IMG/VR virus record: IMGVR_UViG_3300044633_001177
Location: 1-52,047 of that record
Length of the DNA stretch: 52,047 nucleotides
Reading direction: 5' to 3' (one strand)
Source of the DNA: a virus
Part shown: one piece after another, positions 39,583-46,307 of the stretch
Position numbering within the stretch: the stretch's first letter is position 1
Layout: each line of letters starts with the position of its first letter
Position numbers and translations under genes: made by a program
Notes under the pieces: model-generated
Database searches by the model: none
Seen by the model: the letters and a program-made list of their open reading frames with translations, nothing else
What the model was told of the DNA's origin: nothing

Positions 39583-40128
39583 ATGCCCACGCCCACCCAA
39601 CCAATCCCCTACGCCACCGCCAAGAGCCTGACCGCCAACCTCACGGAGCTTTTCTTGGGCTACCGGGGAAGGGATCGCGCCACCAACGTGAGGGTGGCCG
39701 CCGGGCCTTACCCGGCCACCGTGGACGAATCCATTGATGACTCCCTCCGCTACCGCGCCGGAGTCCTCCAGCTTGTGGCGGAGTTTGCCGTGGACCACCC
39801 CTTCCGCGGGACGAACTTGGAGCGCTTCCGGAAGTTGGCCGCCCTCCATGTGGCCTTGTGTGACATCTACGGGCGCTTTCCCATCCTTTGCGCCGAAGGG
39901 CTCACGGGCGAGCATTCCGGCGGAAGTTCGTTTTCACCCGTCTCCAACACGATCACCCTCCGGGGCCGCCTGTCCGTGATTACATACCTCCACGAATTTG
40001 GCCACGCCCTCGGGAAGAATGAGGCGGGCGCTTGCCGGTGGTCACTGAACATTTTCAAGCGGGTTTTTCCCGTTGCATTCTCCCGCCTTACGGCAGTTAA
40101 TCACACCCTCACCCGCCCGCAATCATGA
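39583..40128 (+). CDS. HEFGH zinc metalloprotein
   Basis: 181 aa. SVITYLHEFGHALGKNEAGA (131-150) has a gluzincin-type HExxH (137-141) and a nearby glutamate (E147) that may complete the site; CRWSLNIFKRVFPVAFSRL follows. A helical N-terminal part with RFRKLAALHVALCDIYGRFP precedes it. Similar proteins in plasmids and phages are annotated as hypothetical or SprT-like. Its stop overlaps the start of the second cyclotransferase-like gene, which ties it to the amide-bond enzymes of this region. A peptidase role is plausible but unproven. Confidence 0.7.
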   Translation: MPTPTQPIPYATAKSLTANLTELFLGYRGRDRATNVRVAAGPYPATVDESIDDSLRYRAGVLQLVAEFAVDHPFRGTNLERFRKLAALHVALCDIYGRFPILCAEGLTGEHSGGSSFSPVSNTITLRGRLSVITYLHEFGHALGKNEAGACRWSLNIFKRVFPVAFSRLTAVNHTLTRPQS

Positions 40129-40580
40129 CCAAAGCCCCCACTATTGTCACCGTTGAAACGACACCCACCTCCCCGGCGAGGGCGGTGGAGATTTGCCCAC
40201 TCGTCTTCGTCTACGGCACCCTCAAGCGGGGCCACATGAACCACCGGATCTTGGAGCACGGCAACGCTGAATTCCTCGGGACCGCCGCCACCCTCCGGGA
40301 TCATTCCCTATTCGTGGACGGGCTTCCCTACCTTGTTGAGGGAACCCATGAAGACCCCGGCTCGCATCAAGTCCGCGGGGAACTCTACAAGGTGGACGCC
40401 GAAACGATGGCGAGCCTTGACCGCTTGGAAGGCCACCCGCGCTTCTATGAGCGCCGCCTCGCCCGCTTCGTCTATTCGGATCGCCACACACCGGATGGAG
40501 CCGCTCCCCGCGCTTGGGTTTACTACCACCCGTGGAGCCCCCAATTTCTCAACCTCACCCCCCTCAAAGAATACAAGTGA
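40125..40580 (+). CDS. Gamma-glutamylcyclotransferase-like enzyme 2
   Basis: 151 aa. LVFVYGTLKRGHMNHRIL (YGTLK at 30-34) and VRGELYKVDAETMASLDRLE (E102 in LDRLEGHPRFY) are the two motifs of the GGCT/AIG2 family, of the YGTLK type seen in gamma-glutamylamine cyclotransferases, whereas the gene at 37901 has the YGSN type. The two enzymes therefore probably differ in substrate. It overlaps the HEFGH gene by 4 nt. Confidence 0.85.
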   Translation: MTKAPTIVTVETTPTSPARAVEICPLVFVYGTLKRGHMNHRILEHGNAEFLGTAATLRDHSLFVDGLPYLVEGTHEDPGSHQVRGELYKVDAETMASLDRLEGHPRFYERRLARFVYSDRHTPDGAAPRAWVYYHPWSPQFLNLTPLKEYK

Positions 40581-40591
40581 CCACCACCGCC

Positions 40592-40786
40592 ATGAGTGAA
40601 GACGAAACACCACCCACCCCCAAGGGAGTCGCCCGCTACCTAGCCTCAATCGGCAAGCGGGGCGGAAGCTCCGGGACCGGAGACGCCAAGCGCCGGGGAG
40701 ACTCCTCCCACTACTCCGAACTTTCCAAAAAGCGTTGGGCCGCCAAGAAAAAAGCGGACGCCGCCGCCAAGCGGAATCCCGGGTGA
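40592..40786 (+). CDS. Small basic protein
   Basis: 64 aa. GVARYLASIGKRGGSSGTGD, then SELSKKRWAAKKKADAAAKR: a Gly-rich turn between basic helices, as in KGG-type stress proteins and small nucleic-acid-binding proteins of phages. The start follows the previous stop by 11 nt in a C/A-rich stretch. The TGA opens the next promoter module. Confidence 0.5.
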   Translation: MSEDETPPTPKGVARYLASIGKRGGSSGTGDAKRRGDSSHYSELSKKRWAAKKKADAAAKRNPG

Positions 40787-40844
40787 AAGTATTTTCATTT
40801 TATGCGCACAAAACACTTGCGCCTCAAGCCGCTTGCGCTTACTC
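40787..40844 (+). promoter_or_regulatory. Operator-promoter module, leaderless type
   Basis: AAGTATTTTC element, TTTTATGCGCACAAAA (40798-40813, one half-site changed), -35 TTGCGC (40817-40822), 16-bp spacer, weak -10 TTACTC (40839-40844). The ATG at 40851 is 6 nt downstream. Confidence 0.7.
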
Positions 40845-40850
40845 TCGGGC

Positions 40851-41087
40851 ATGACCAAAACCAATAACACCGTCGCCACCCTCCGTTTCACCTCCGAAGA
40901 ACGCGACACGCAAGACATCACGGAATTCATGGCGGGGCTGGACGAAAACCACCCGGAAGCCGCCGCCACGGTGGAGGGCTTCAATGTCACCGTCACCCTG
41001 ATCGCACCGCGCGGCGAGATCGAGGAAGCTATTGGCGGAGTGGAATACTTCGCCCGCGCTTGCGCCCTCGCCGAAGCGATCCATTGA
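40851..41087 (+). CDS. Small acidic protein of unknown function
   Basis: 78 aa, acidic, alpha/beta by eye (VATLRFTSEERDTQDITEFM; AATVEGFNVTVTLIAPRGEI; FARACALAEAIH). Acidic small phage proteins are sometimes DNA mimics or inhibitors, but nothing specific is seen. It is the last rightward gene before the convergent integrase, ending 15 nt from it. Confidence 0.6.
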   Translation: MTKTNNTVATLRFTSEERDTQDITEFMAGLDENHPEAAATVEGFNVTVTLIAPRGEIEEAIGGVEYFARACALAEAIH

Positions 41088-41102
41088 CCGCTACCGGCGG
41101 AC

Positions 41103-42620
41103 TCACCCGAAGTGGGGGCGGAGAATCACCGCCTCCGCTTCGGCTTCCGGGGCGAGCCCCTCAAGCTCCCAATCCCCGCCGGGCAACTCCCGCCACGTCA
41201 CCGGCTCCGCCCTGTCATGAAATTCGACCGTGAACCACCGGGGGGCATTCGATTCGGCCGTGATTCGGCGGACCGTTTGCGCGATGGCCACCGCCCGCCC
41301 TTCCTCCGTTGTCCAATCCGCCTCACTGGCGCGAGCCGGGGGCGCGTCCTCCAATAGCGCCAGCGTGGCGCGTAGCGCATCGCGCCGCACCTCCGCTGCC
41401 ATGAGTGCCGCCGTGAGCGCCTCGCTTGCTCCTGCCGCGCCAAGGGCACCCACAAGGTTGGCAATCTTCGCGTGGACTTCCTCAAGTTGGAGGCGCACCA
41501 CTTGGCCGGAATCGTCAGCGGGCTGGATTTCCGCCCGGCTCGCTTCGATCGCCACCGCCGTGAAAAGCGCCATGAACTCGCGCAATGGCCATGAGTGCCG
41601 CCGCCCGGCTCCCGCTTCCCCCGCGCTTGTCCGAAGGTAGGCGTAAAGCTTCCCGCTCACCGTCATGGCGTGGAGGTGGAAGGCGAAGCCCTCCGGGCAA
41701 AAGATGAGCCCGCGGAACGGGTTGGCCGCGGGGTTGTCCGTCCTCCCTTTCTGATGCCGCCGCCGCTCGCGAAGCCGCTGGACCCGCGCCCAATCCTCCG
41801 GGGAAATGATCGCGGGGAAATAGCCCTCAATCGGAGCGAGCGCAATGCCGCGCTTCCCCCCTCGCCTTTCGGGGCCGGACCTTGGGGTGAACTCACCCAA
41901 CACGCTCCGACCGTCCACGATTGTGGCGAGGCTTGAAACGCGCCACTTGCCACCGCGGGCCGCGGGGATGCCATCTTGATTGAGCGCCTTCGCCACCGCT
42001 GCCATTCCAGCCCCGGCGAGGACCATGCCGAAGATTCTCCGGACGATCGCCGCCGCCTCTTCGCGGACGTGCCATTTGCCCTCGCGTAGCTCAAGCCAAA
42101 AGGGGCCATTGGCGCTCATGGGTTGGGCCAACGCTTCCGCCCGCTTCCTCTCCCACGACTCCCGGCCGCGGTGCGACTTGGTGGCGCTCTCTTCATTCGC
42201 CCGCGACATGATCAAGAGAGAATACATCATCTCCATCATCATGTTCGGGGCGCTCGCGTCATAGACGTGGCCATCCGCCAGCGTGACCACGGACACCCCG
42301 GCGTTGATGATTTGGAGGAAGATCGGGAGGGCGAAGTTCACCTCAAGCCGGGAAATCCGATCAAGGCTTTCAACCACCAAGAGGGAGCCCGGCGGAATGC
42401 GTCCAGCCTCCACCGCTGCCAAGAATTCCCGCAACGCGCCCGCCGTGGAGTTCTTGCCCCGGAACGCGGAAACGCCAAGGTCACGGTAATTGTCCGCAGG
42501 GGTGGCCCCGTTGGAGGCGCACCACGAAGCAAAGCCCGCGTCCTGCCGCCTCACGGAGTCCCCGCCCGCTTGGGCGAGCGATGAAAAGCGAACATACGAA
42601 AACGCAAGGCGTGCGGACAT
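41103..42620 (-). CDS. Large serine recombinase (integrase)
   Basis: 505 aa. N-terminal resolvase domain with YVRFSSLAQAGGDSVRRQ (catalytic Ser expected at RFSS) and SLLVVESLDRISRLEVN. A recombinase domain follows (about 160-250: GPFWLELREGKWHVREEAAA, VAKALNQDGIPAARGGKW). The zinc ribbon region is reduced: FCPEGFAFHLHAMTVSGKLY has one Cys and no CxxC pair. The C-terminal part has a coiled coil (about 370-440). Catalyses attP x attB integration; a directionality factor was not identified. The start lies 6 nt after a TAACAT -10, so it is also probably leaderless. Confidence 0.9.
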   Translation of the reverse strand: MSARLAFSYVRFSSLAQAGGDSVRRQDAGFASWCASNGATPADNYRDLGVSAFRGKNSTAGALREFLAAVEAGRIPPGSLLVVESLDRISRLEVNFALPIFLQIINAGVSVVTLADGHVYDASAPNMMMEMMYSLLIMSRANEESATKSHRGRESWERKRAEALAQPMSANGPFWLELREGKWHVREEAAAIVRRIFGMVLAGAGMAAVAKALNQDGIPAARGGKWRVSSLATIVDGRSVLGEFTPRSGPERRGGKRGIALAPIEGYFPAIISPEDWARVQRLRERRRHQKGRTDNPAANPFRGLIFCPEGFAFHLHAMTVSGKLYAYLRTSAGEAGAGRRHSWPLREFMALFTAVAIEASRAEIQPADDSGQVVRLQLEEVHAKIANLVGALGAAGASEALTAALMAAEVRRDALRATLALLEDAPPARASEADWTTEEGRAVAIAQTVRRITAESNAPRWFTVEFHDRAEPVTWRELPGGDWELEGLAPEAEAEAVILRPHFG

Positions 42621-42626
42621 ATACGC

Positions 42627-42654
42627 ATGTTATCCGCGTTTGCGGGGTTGTCCA
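42627..42654 (-). promoter_or_regulatory. Integrase promoter, leaderless type
   Basis: On the lower strand: TGGACA (42654-42649), 16-bp spacer, TAACAT (42632-42627), then 6 nt and the integrase ATG. The spacer is the left arm of a long inverted repeat, so binding there would block expression. Confidence 0.6.
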
Positions 42655-42692
42655 GTTATTCGTGAATGCCTGTATAACCCCGCAAAACGCGG
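42634..42692. other. Long inverted repeat, candidate attP
   Basis: CCGCGTTTGCGGGGTT (42634-42649) and AACCCCGCAAAACGCGG (42676-42692) are inverted copies that differ by one T, 26 nt apart. No T run follows on either strand, so it is not a standard terminator. The total of 59 bp, the symmetry and the place next to the integrase start fit the attP of a large serine recombinase, or an operator for the integrase gene. Confidence 0.5.
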
Positions 42693-42705
42693 AACTAATT
42701 AAGGC

Positions 42706-43032
42706 TCAACGCTTTGCGGAGGCGGTTTTCCGCACTACCTTGCGCTCTTTCGCCGGGGGTTGGGTCACGGGGGGTTCTCCGCCAGTGAGGGCGCGGGCCG
42801 AACGGACCACCTCAACCACGGATTCCTCCATTGCCTTTTGGCGGGCGGCCGCTTGCTTGATTCGCTCCTTCGCTCCTTCGCCGAGGGATGCCATCAAGAG
42901 GCGGTTGACCATTTCGGAGACGCTCACGCCTTCGGCATAAGCTAACTCCCTCGCCCCCGTGTAAACTACTGGATCAAGGGTTAAATTCACGCGACTCCGT
43001 GCGTGATCCGGGTTCTTTCGGTAACGTGCCAT
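42706..43032 (-). CDS. Ribbon-helix-helix regulator 1
   Basis: 108 aa. RSRVNLTLDPVVYTGARELA, then YAEGVSVSEMVNRLLMASL, is a CopG/Arc-type ribbon-helix-helix (strand RVNLTL, helices 20-50). A charged helix (55-80) and a disordered basic tail follow. Such dimers bind short palindromes. Its own promoter (43139-43166) carries ATTATGCGCATAAT across the -10, so it may repress itself and the dispersed ATGCGCAT promoters, as a lysogeny repressor would. It lies 85 nt upstream of the integrase on the same strand, with a leader of about 100 nt. Confidence 0.8.
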   Translation of the reverse strand: MARYRKNPDHARSRVNLTLDPVVYTGARELAYAEGVSVSEMVNRLLMASLGEGAKERIKQAAARQKAMEESVVEVVRSARALTGGEPPVTQPPAKERKVVRKTASAKR

Positions 43033-43090
43033 GGGTCTCTCTACGTTTGGAGTTCAATTTTGGGTTCGTGGTAGGGTTTCACCCCATGGT

Positions 43091-43126
43091 TAGGGGATGA
43101 AATCTGCGGTAGGGGACGGAGTCCGC
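43091..43126. repeat. Two 17-bp direct repeats in the regulator leader
   Basis: TAGGGGATGAAATCTGC (43091-43107) and TAGGGGACGGAGTCCGC (43110-43126) differ at four transitions and are spaced 19 bp. They lie in the untranslated leader of the leftward regulator gene. Confidence 0.6.
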
Positions 43127-43138
43127 GTATCCTCTGTT

Positions 43139-43166
43139 ATTATGCGCATAATCGGCGCATTTGCAA
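43139..43166 (-). promoter_or_regulatory. Leftward regulator promoter with palindromic operator
   Basis: Lower strand: TTGCAA (43166-43161), 16-bp spacer, CATAAT (43144-43139). The palindrome ATTATGCGCATAAT (43139-43152) covers the -10. This is the most direct sign that the ATGCGCAT protein controls the regulator gene. Confidence 0.75.
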
Positions 43167-43199
43167 GTAATTTGAATTTTCAACCTTTGAAAAAAGTTC

Positions 43200-43226
43200 T
43201 TGATATGCGTATTAAATGCTTATAAT
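43200..43226 (+). promoter_or_regulatory. Rightward promoter before second regulator
   Basis: TTGATA (43200-43205), 15-bp spacer with ATGCGTATTAAATGC, TATAAT (43221-43226); ATG at 43236 after 9 nt. It is back to back with the leftward promoter at 43139. Confidence 0.75.
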
Positions 43227-43235
43227 AAGGCGCAC

Positions 43236-43451
43236 ATGATTAAATCAACGAAACCCCAACCGGCCACCGGCACCGTCCCAACACCCCGCAAACGACAACC
43301 TCTCAACCTCTACCTCGACACCAACACGGTGGGGGATACGCGCGAAATGCTCCTCAAGAGCTCGCACCCCGTGAGCCTTAGCCTTCACATCGAAGCGCTC
43401 CTCACCCGCGCAATTTCGGCCGCCAAAAAGCGCACCGCAAAACTCGCATAA
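43236..43451 (+). CDS. Ribbon-helix-helix regulator 2 (Cro-like position)
   Basis: 71 aa. After a basic, Pro-rich arm (1-22), PLNLYLDTNTVGDTREMLLK and SHPVSLSLHIEALLTRAI read as strand-helix-helix, similar in kind to the divergent regulator at 42706. It has a strong promoter and almost no leader, and precedes the replication operon. Position and size suggest an early antagonist of regulator 1. A frame reaching back to 43200 would start inside the promoter and is rejected. Confidence 0.7.
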   Translation: MIKSTKPQPATGTVPTPRKRQPLNLYLDTNTVGDTREMLLKSSHPVSLSLHIEALLTRAISAAKKRTAKLA

Positions 43452-43483
43452 TCCCAATGGAGACGCCGCCACCCGTGTCTTTT

Positions 43484-43507
43484 TTGCGGCCTGATGGCCT
43501 GTATAAC
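43484..43507 (+). promoter_or_regulatory. Promoter for the replication operon
   Basis: -10 TATAAC (43502-43507) is clear; the best -35, TTGCGG (43484-43489), is only 12 bp away, so the -35 is uncertain. ATGCGCAT follows at 43508-43515, overlapping the start. An ATG lies exactly 6 nt past the -10, at 43514. GCCTGTATAAC (43497-43507) also occurs at 42668-42678. Confidence 0.55.
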
Positions 43508-43513
43508 ATGCGC

Positions 43514-43606
43514 ATGAGTGCGCAGCATGGCCGCGCATGGGTGGCCGCCTTTTACCTCAAGAAAACAACCCCGCCAACCACACCCCCAAAGAAAAAATCC
43601 GCATGA
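43514..43606 (+). CDS. 30-aa leaderless peptide coupled to Sak4-like gene
   Basis: ATG 6 nt after the -10; 30 codons; the TGA (43604-43606) overlaps the next ATG (43603-43605) as ATGA. The peptide has an aromatic first half (MSAQHGRAWVAAFYLKK) and a Thr/Pro/Lys second half. The exact start spacing and stop overlap suggest real translation, perhaps mainly to couple the downstream gene. Confidence 0.5.
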   Translation: MSAQHGRAWVAAFYLKKTTPPTTPPKKKSA

Positions 43607-44667
43607 GCATCAAGATTGAATCCGGCATCAAGCGCCGCCCACAAAAGACCGTCATTTACGGGATCGAGGGAGCTGGCAAAACCACCCTCGCCGCCGCCCT
43701 CTCTCGCCCCATCTTCCTTGACGTGGAGCGGGGCTCCGACCACATCGACCTTGACCGGATCGTGTGTGATTCCATGGGCGACGTTCGCGAGGCCATTGCC
43801 CACCTCAAGAGCACCCCGGACCTCCCGTATGACACCGTTGTGGTGGACTCCGTGGATTGGCTGGAACGCTACCTCATCCAAGAGCTTGTCCGGGATGACG
43901 CGGACGCCAAGACCTCAATTGAGGAAGTGATGGGAGGCTTTGGCAAGGGATACATTCGACTTGCCGAAGAAATGGGGCACGTCCTCACCTTGTTGGACAA
44001 GCTCCGGCTCGCGAAAAACCTCCAAGTAGTCCTCTTGGGACACTCGAAAATCCTCAAATTCGACGGACCCGATCAACCGGCCGCCTTCGATCGCTACGAA
44101 CTCAAGCTTGAGAAAAAGACCGGCCCGATCGTGAAGGAATGGTGTGACGCCCTTCTCTTCCTTGGCTTCCAAGACAAGTCCGTCACGGACGCCAAGACCA
44201 AAAAGGTGAAGGGCGCAAGCGAAAACGCCCGCGTCCTTCACACGGAGCACCACGCCGCCCGCGATGCCAAGAACCGCCACGGACTCCCCGCCCGGATCAA
44301 GTTCGGGACTCCGGCGGAAGGCGTGGCCGCCCTCGCTCCCATCTTCAACCCCGGGGCCACACCGGCGACCAAGCCCGCGCCAGCCGCGAAGCCCGCCGCC
44401 CCGGCCCCCGAAACGAAGCCCTCGACGGACGGTGATCACGGAGACGCCACGCCAGCGGAGCGAGCCCCGGAAGCCAAGGCACACGCCCTCTTGTCCCTCG
44501 CGGACCACCTTGGGGAAGACCACCTCACCGCCTTCCTGCTCAACCGCGGGATCATCAAGGACGGCGAGACGTGGACCTCCGCCCCCGCTGACTACACCAA
44601 CCGCGTGATCGGCGCTCCTGATGCGTTCATCGGTGCCGTGCAAGCCTTCACGAAGGGAGCCGCCTAA
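43603..44667 (+). CDS. Sak4-like RecA-fold ATPase
   Basis: 354 aa. Walker A GIEGAGKTT (20-28), Walker B TVVVDSVDW (78-86), and VVLLGHSKI as the sensor strand: the phage AAA/Sak4 pattern (single-strand annealing or RecA-like core). Residues 1-250 are the ATPase; 258-300 is a disordered Pro/Ala/Lys linker, and a C-terminal domain (305-354) follows. Together with the Cas4-like nuclease and the DUF669 protein just downstream it forms the usual phage recombination set, processing and pairing DNA ends. Confidence 0.85.
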   Translation: MSIKIESGIKRRPQKTVIYGIEGAGKTTLAAALSRPIFLDVERGSDHIDLDRIVCDSMGDVREAIAHLKSTPDLPYDTVVVDSVDWLERYLIQELVRDDADAKTSIEEVMGGFGKGYIRLAEEMGHVLTLLDKLRLAKNLQVVLLGHSKILKFDGPDQPAAFDRYELKLEKKTGPIVKEWCDALLFLGFQDKSVTDAKTKKVKGASENARVLHTEHHAARDAKNRHGLPARIKFGTPAEGVAALAPIFNPGATPATKPAPAAKPAAPAPETKPSTDGDHGDATPAERAPEAKAHALLSLADHLGEDHLTAFLLNRGIIKDGETWTSAPADYTNRVIGAPDAFIGAVQAFTKGAA

Positions 44668-44668
44668 C

Positions 44669-45739
44669 ATGGGTGCGATCTTCCGACCATCCGCGCTCCC
44701 CAAGCTTGCCTTGTGCCCCGCTTTCCAAGGATCGTTCACGGCGAGCGGAGCCGCTGAACGGGGGACGCTCATGGATGAGGCTTTCCGCTTCGCTTGCTCC
44801 GGGGACACCACTTTTCTGGAGTCCCTTGACGATCGAATTGAAGCGCTCGCCGAAGCGTGGCCCGGCTACACCCCCACCCCCGGCCGTGAGGCCACGGAGT
44901 GGACGGTAGAAACCGCCATGAGGATTGATGACTCGGTCATCACCGCGGAAGAGTTGCTCCATGTGGAAATCCCGGGGCTCCCCACCGGTGGCACCGCGGA
45001 CATGCTCTTCCCCACGAAGCTGGAACATGGCGACATGAAGAGCGGCCGGGTTCGCAACTACATGGAGCAAATGGCCGCCTATTCCCTTGGCTTCATGGAC
45101 CGTTATTTCACGGACCGGTGGCGGGCTCACCTCCTGTTCTCCGATCAACGGGAAATCGTCACCCACGATTTCACCTACCGGGAGGCGGAAGCGGTGGTCC
45201 AAGGCATCCGGGCGGAGGTGAATTCCCCCATGAGGAAGGCCACGCCAAACGAGTATTGCGGGTGGTGTGTTTACTCCACCTCCTGCCACGCCCGCCAAGA
45301 ACTCGCCACGCGGGTTTTCGCTTACACGAACATCCAAGAGCGATGGGAGGCAATCAAGGACGACCCGGAAGAGTTGGCCGCCTTCCTGATGGCGGGCGAC
45401 TGCTTCGGGGATTTCCTCGCCGAAGGCAAGGCCGCCGCCCTCGCTCACATCGAAAGCGGAACCAAGGTGGAGGGCTTCAAGCGCGTCTCCAAGGTGGGCA
45501 ACGAATTCGTTGACATGGAGGTGCTGGTTGGGCTCGCCCAACAAAACAACCTAACCACCAGCCAAGTGATTCGCGCCTTCGGTAGTCTCTCCGGCTCCAA
45601 GGCGCGGACCCTCTTCAAGTCGATTGGTGCCACTGTCCCGGATCGCGTCTTCCAACGCCACGGGGGCTCCGTCTTCCTCTCGAAAAACCCCGTCAAAAAG
45701 GCGAAGGCCACACCCGAAGAAATCCCGCAAGCTGAATAA
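44669..45739 (+). CDS. Cas4/RecB-like nuclease (DUF2800)
   Basis: 356 aa. PD-(D/E)XK core: GTADMLF (D111) and LEHGDMKSG (D122, K124). Four cysteines, C16, C197, C200 and C206 (CGWC..SCHA), have the spacing of a Cas4/AddB-type iron-sulfur cluster. Family members are phage exonucleases of the DUF2800 type that resect DNA for annealing by the neighbouring Sak4-like ATPase. The start is the ATG right after the previous stop (TAACATG); a longer frame from 44621 is not needed. Confidence 0.85.
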   Translation: MGAIFRPSALPKLALCPAFQGSFTASGAAERGTLMDEAFRFACSGDTTFLESLDDRIEALAEAWPGYTPTPGREATEWTVETAMRIDDSVITAEELLHVEIPGLPTGGTADMLFPTKLEHGDMKSGRVRNYMEQMAAYSLGFMDRYFTDRWRAHLLFSDQREIVTHDFTYREAEAVVQGIRAEVNSPMRKATPNEYCGWCVYSTSCHARQELATRVFAYTNIQERWEAIKDDPEELAAFLMAGDCFGDFLAEGKAAALAHIESGTKVEGFKRVSKVGNEFVDMEVLVGLAQQNNLTTSQVIRAFGSLSGSKARTLFKSIGATVPDRVFQRHGGSVFLSKNPVKKAKATPEEIPQAE

Positions 45740-45746
45740 TTTTCAC

Positions 45747-45773
45747 TTGCTCCCTGTATTTTATGCGTATAAT
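45747..45773 (+). promoter_or_regulatory. Promoter before DUF669 gene
   Basis: TTGCTC (45747-45752), 15-bp spacer, perfect TATAAT (45768-45773), with ATGCGTAT across the -10. A C/A-rich leader of about 42 nt follows to the ATG at 45822. A separate promoter fits a protein needed in large amounts. Confidence 0.7.
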
Positions 45774-45821
45774 TGCGCACCGTTAAAGCAAACCAAACCA
45801 AACCACACCCCACCACCCACA

Positions 45822-46214
45822 ATGCCCTCATACACCCAAGGACAAGAAAACAAGCGCCCCGAATTTCTCCCCGAAGGCGTTTACGATTACGCCACCATTG
45901 GAGCCGCCGAAAAGGTGAGCACCACCGGCAACGAAATGATCGAGCTCAAGATCGAACTGATCGGCCCCGACATCAAAGAGGACGCCGGGCCAATCATCTA
46001 CGAAAATCTCGTCTTCACGGAGAAGGCGTTTTTCAAGATCGACCAATTCCGCGCGTCCATCGGTGAGGCGATCCAAGAGGGCGAGGAAGTTTCGATTGAC
46101 GCCGAAGACCTGACCGGCAAGACCGGGAAATGTCAGGTGATCGTGGAGACCTACAAGGGCAAGACCCGCAACAAGGTTGCGAAGTTTCTTGCCGCCGAAG
46201 GTGGCCCCTTCTGA
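45822..46214 (+). CDS. DUF669 protein, probable ssDNA-binding
   Basis: 130 aa. EFLPEGVYDYATIGAAEKVS, then EMIELKIELIGPDIKEDAGP and a C-terminal CQVIVETYKGKTRNKVAKFL: the beta-barrel pattern of DUF669, a phage family found beside Sak4 or RecT genes and thought to bind single-stranded DNA. Acidic except for the basic hairpin near the end. It has its own strong promoter upstream and a terminator downstream, so it forms a separate, probably abundant transcript. A longer frame from 45624 overlaps the nuclease gene and is rejected. Confidence 0.8.
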   Translation: MPSYTQGQENKRPEFLPEGVYDYATIGAAEKVSTTGNEMIELKIELIGPDIKEDAGPIIYENLVFTEKAFFKIDQFRASIGEAIQEGEEVSIDAEDLTGKTGKCQVIVETYKGKTRNKVAKFLAAEGGPF

Positions 46215-46235
46215 TTTGCCGCCCCGTGAAACCGC

Positions 46236-46279
46236 AAGGCGGGCGGGCTTGGATTACCTCCACGCTCGCCCGCCTTTTT
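46236..46279 (+). terminator. Rho-independent terminator
   Basis: AAGGCGGGCG (46236-46245) pairs with CGCCCGCCTT (46267-46276), 21-nt loop, then TTTTTC. Confidence 0.85.
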
Positions 46280-46307
46280 CTTTCCTAACACACACACGAA
46301 ACAAGAC

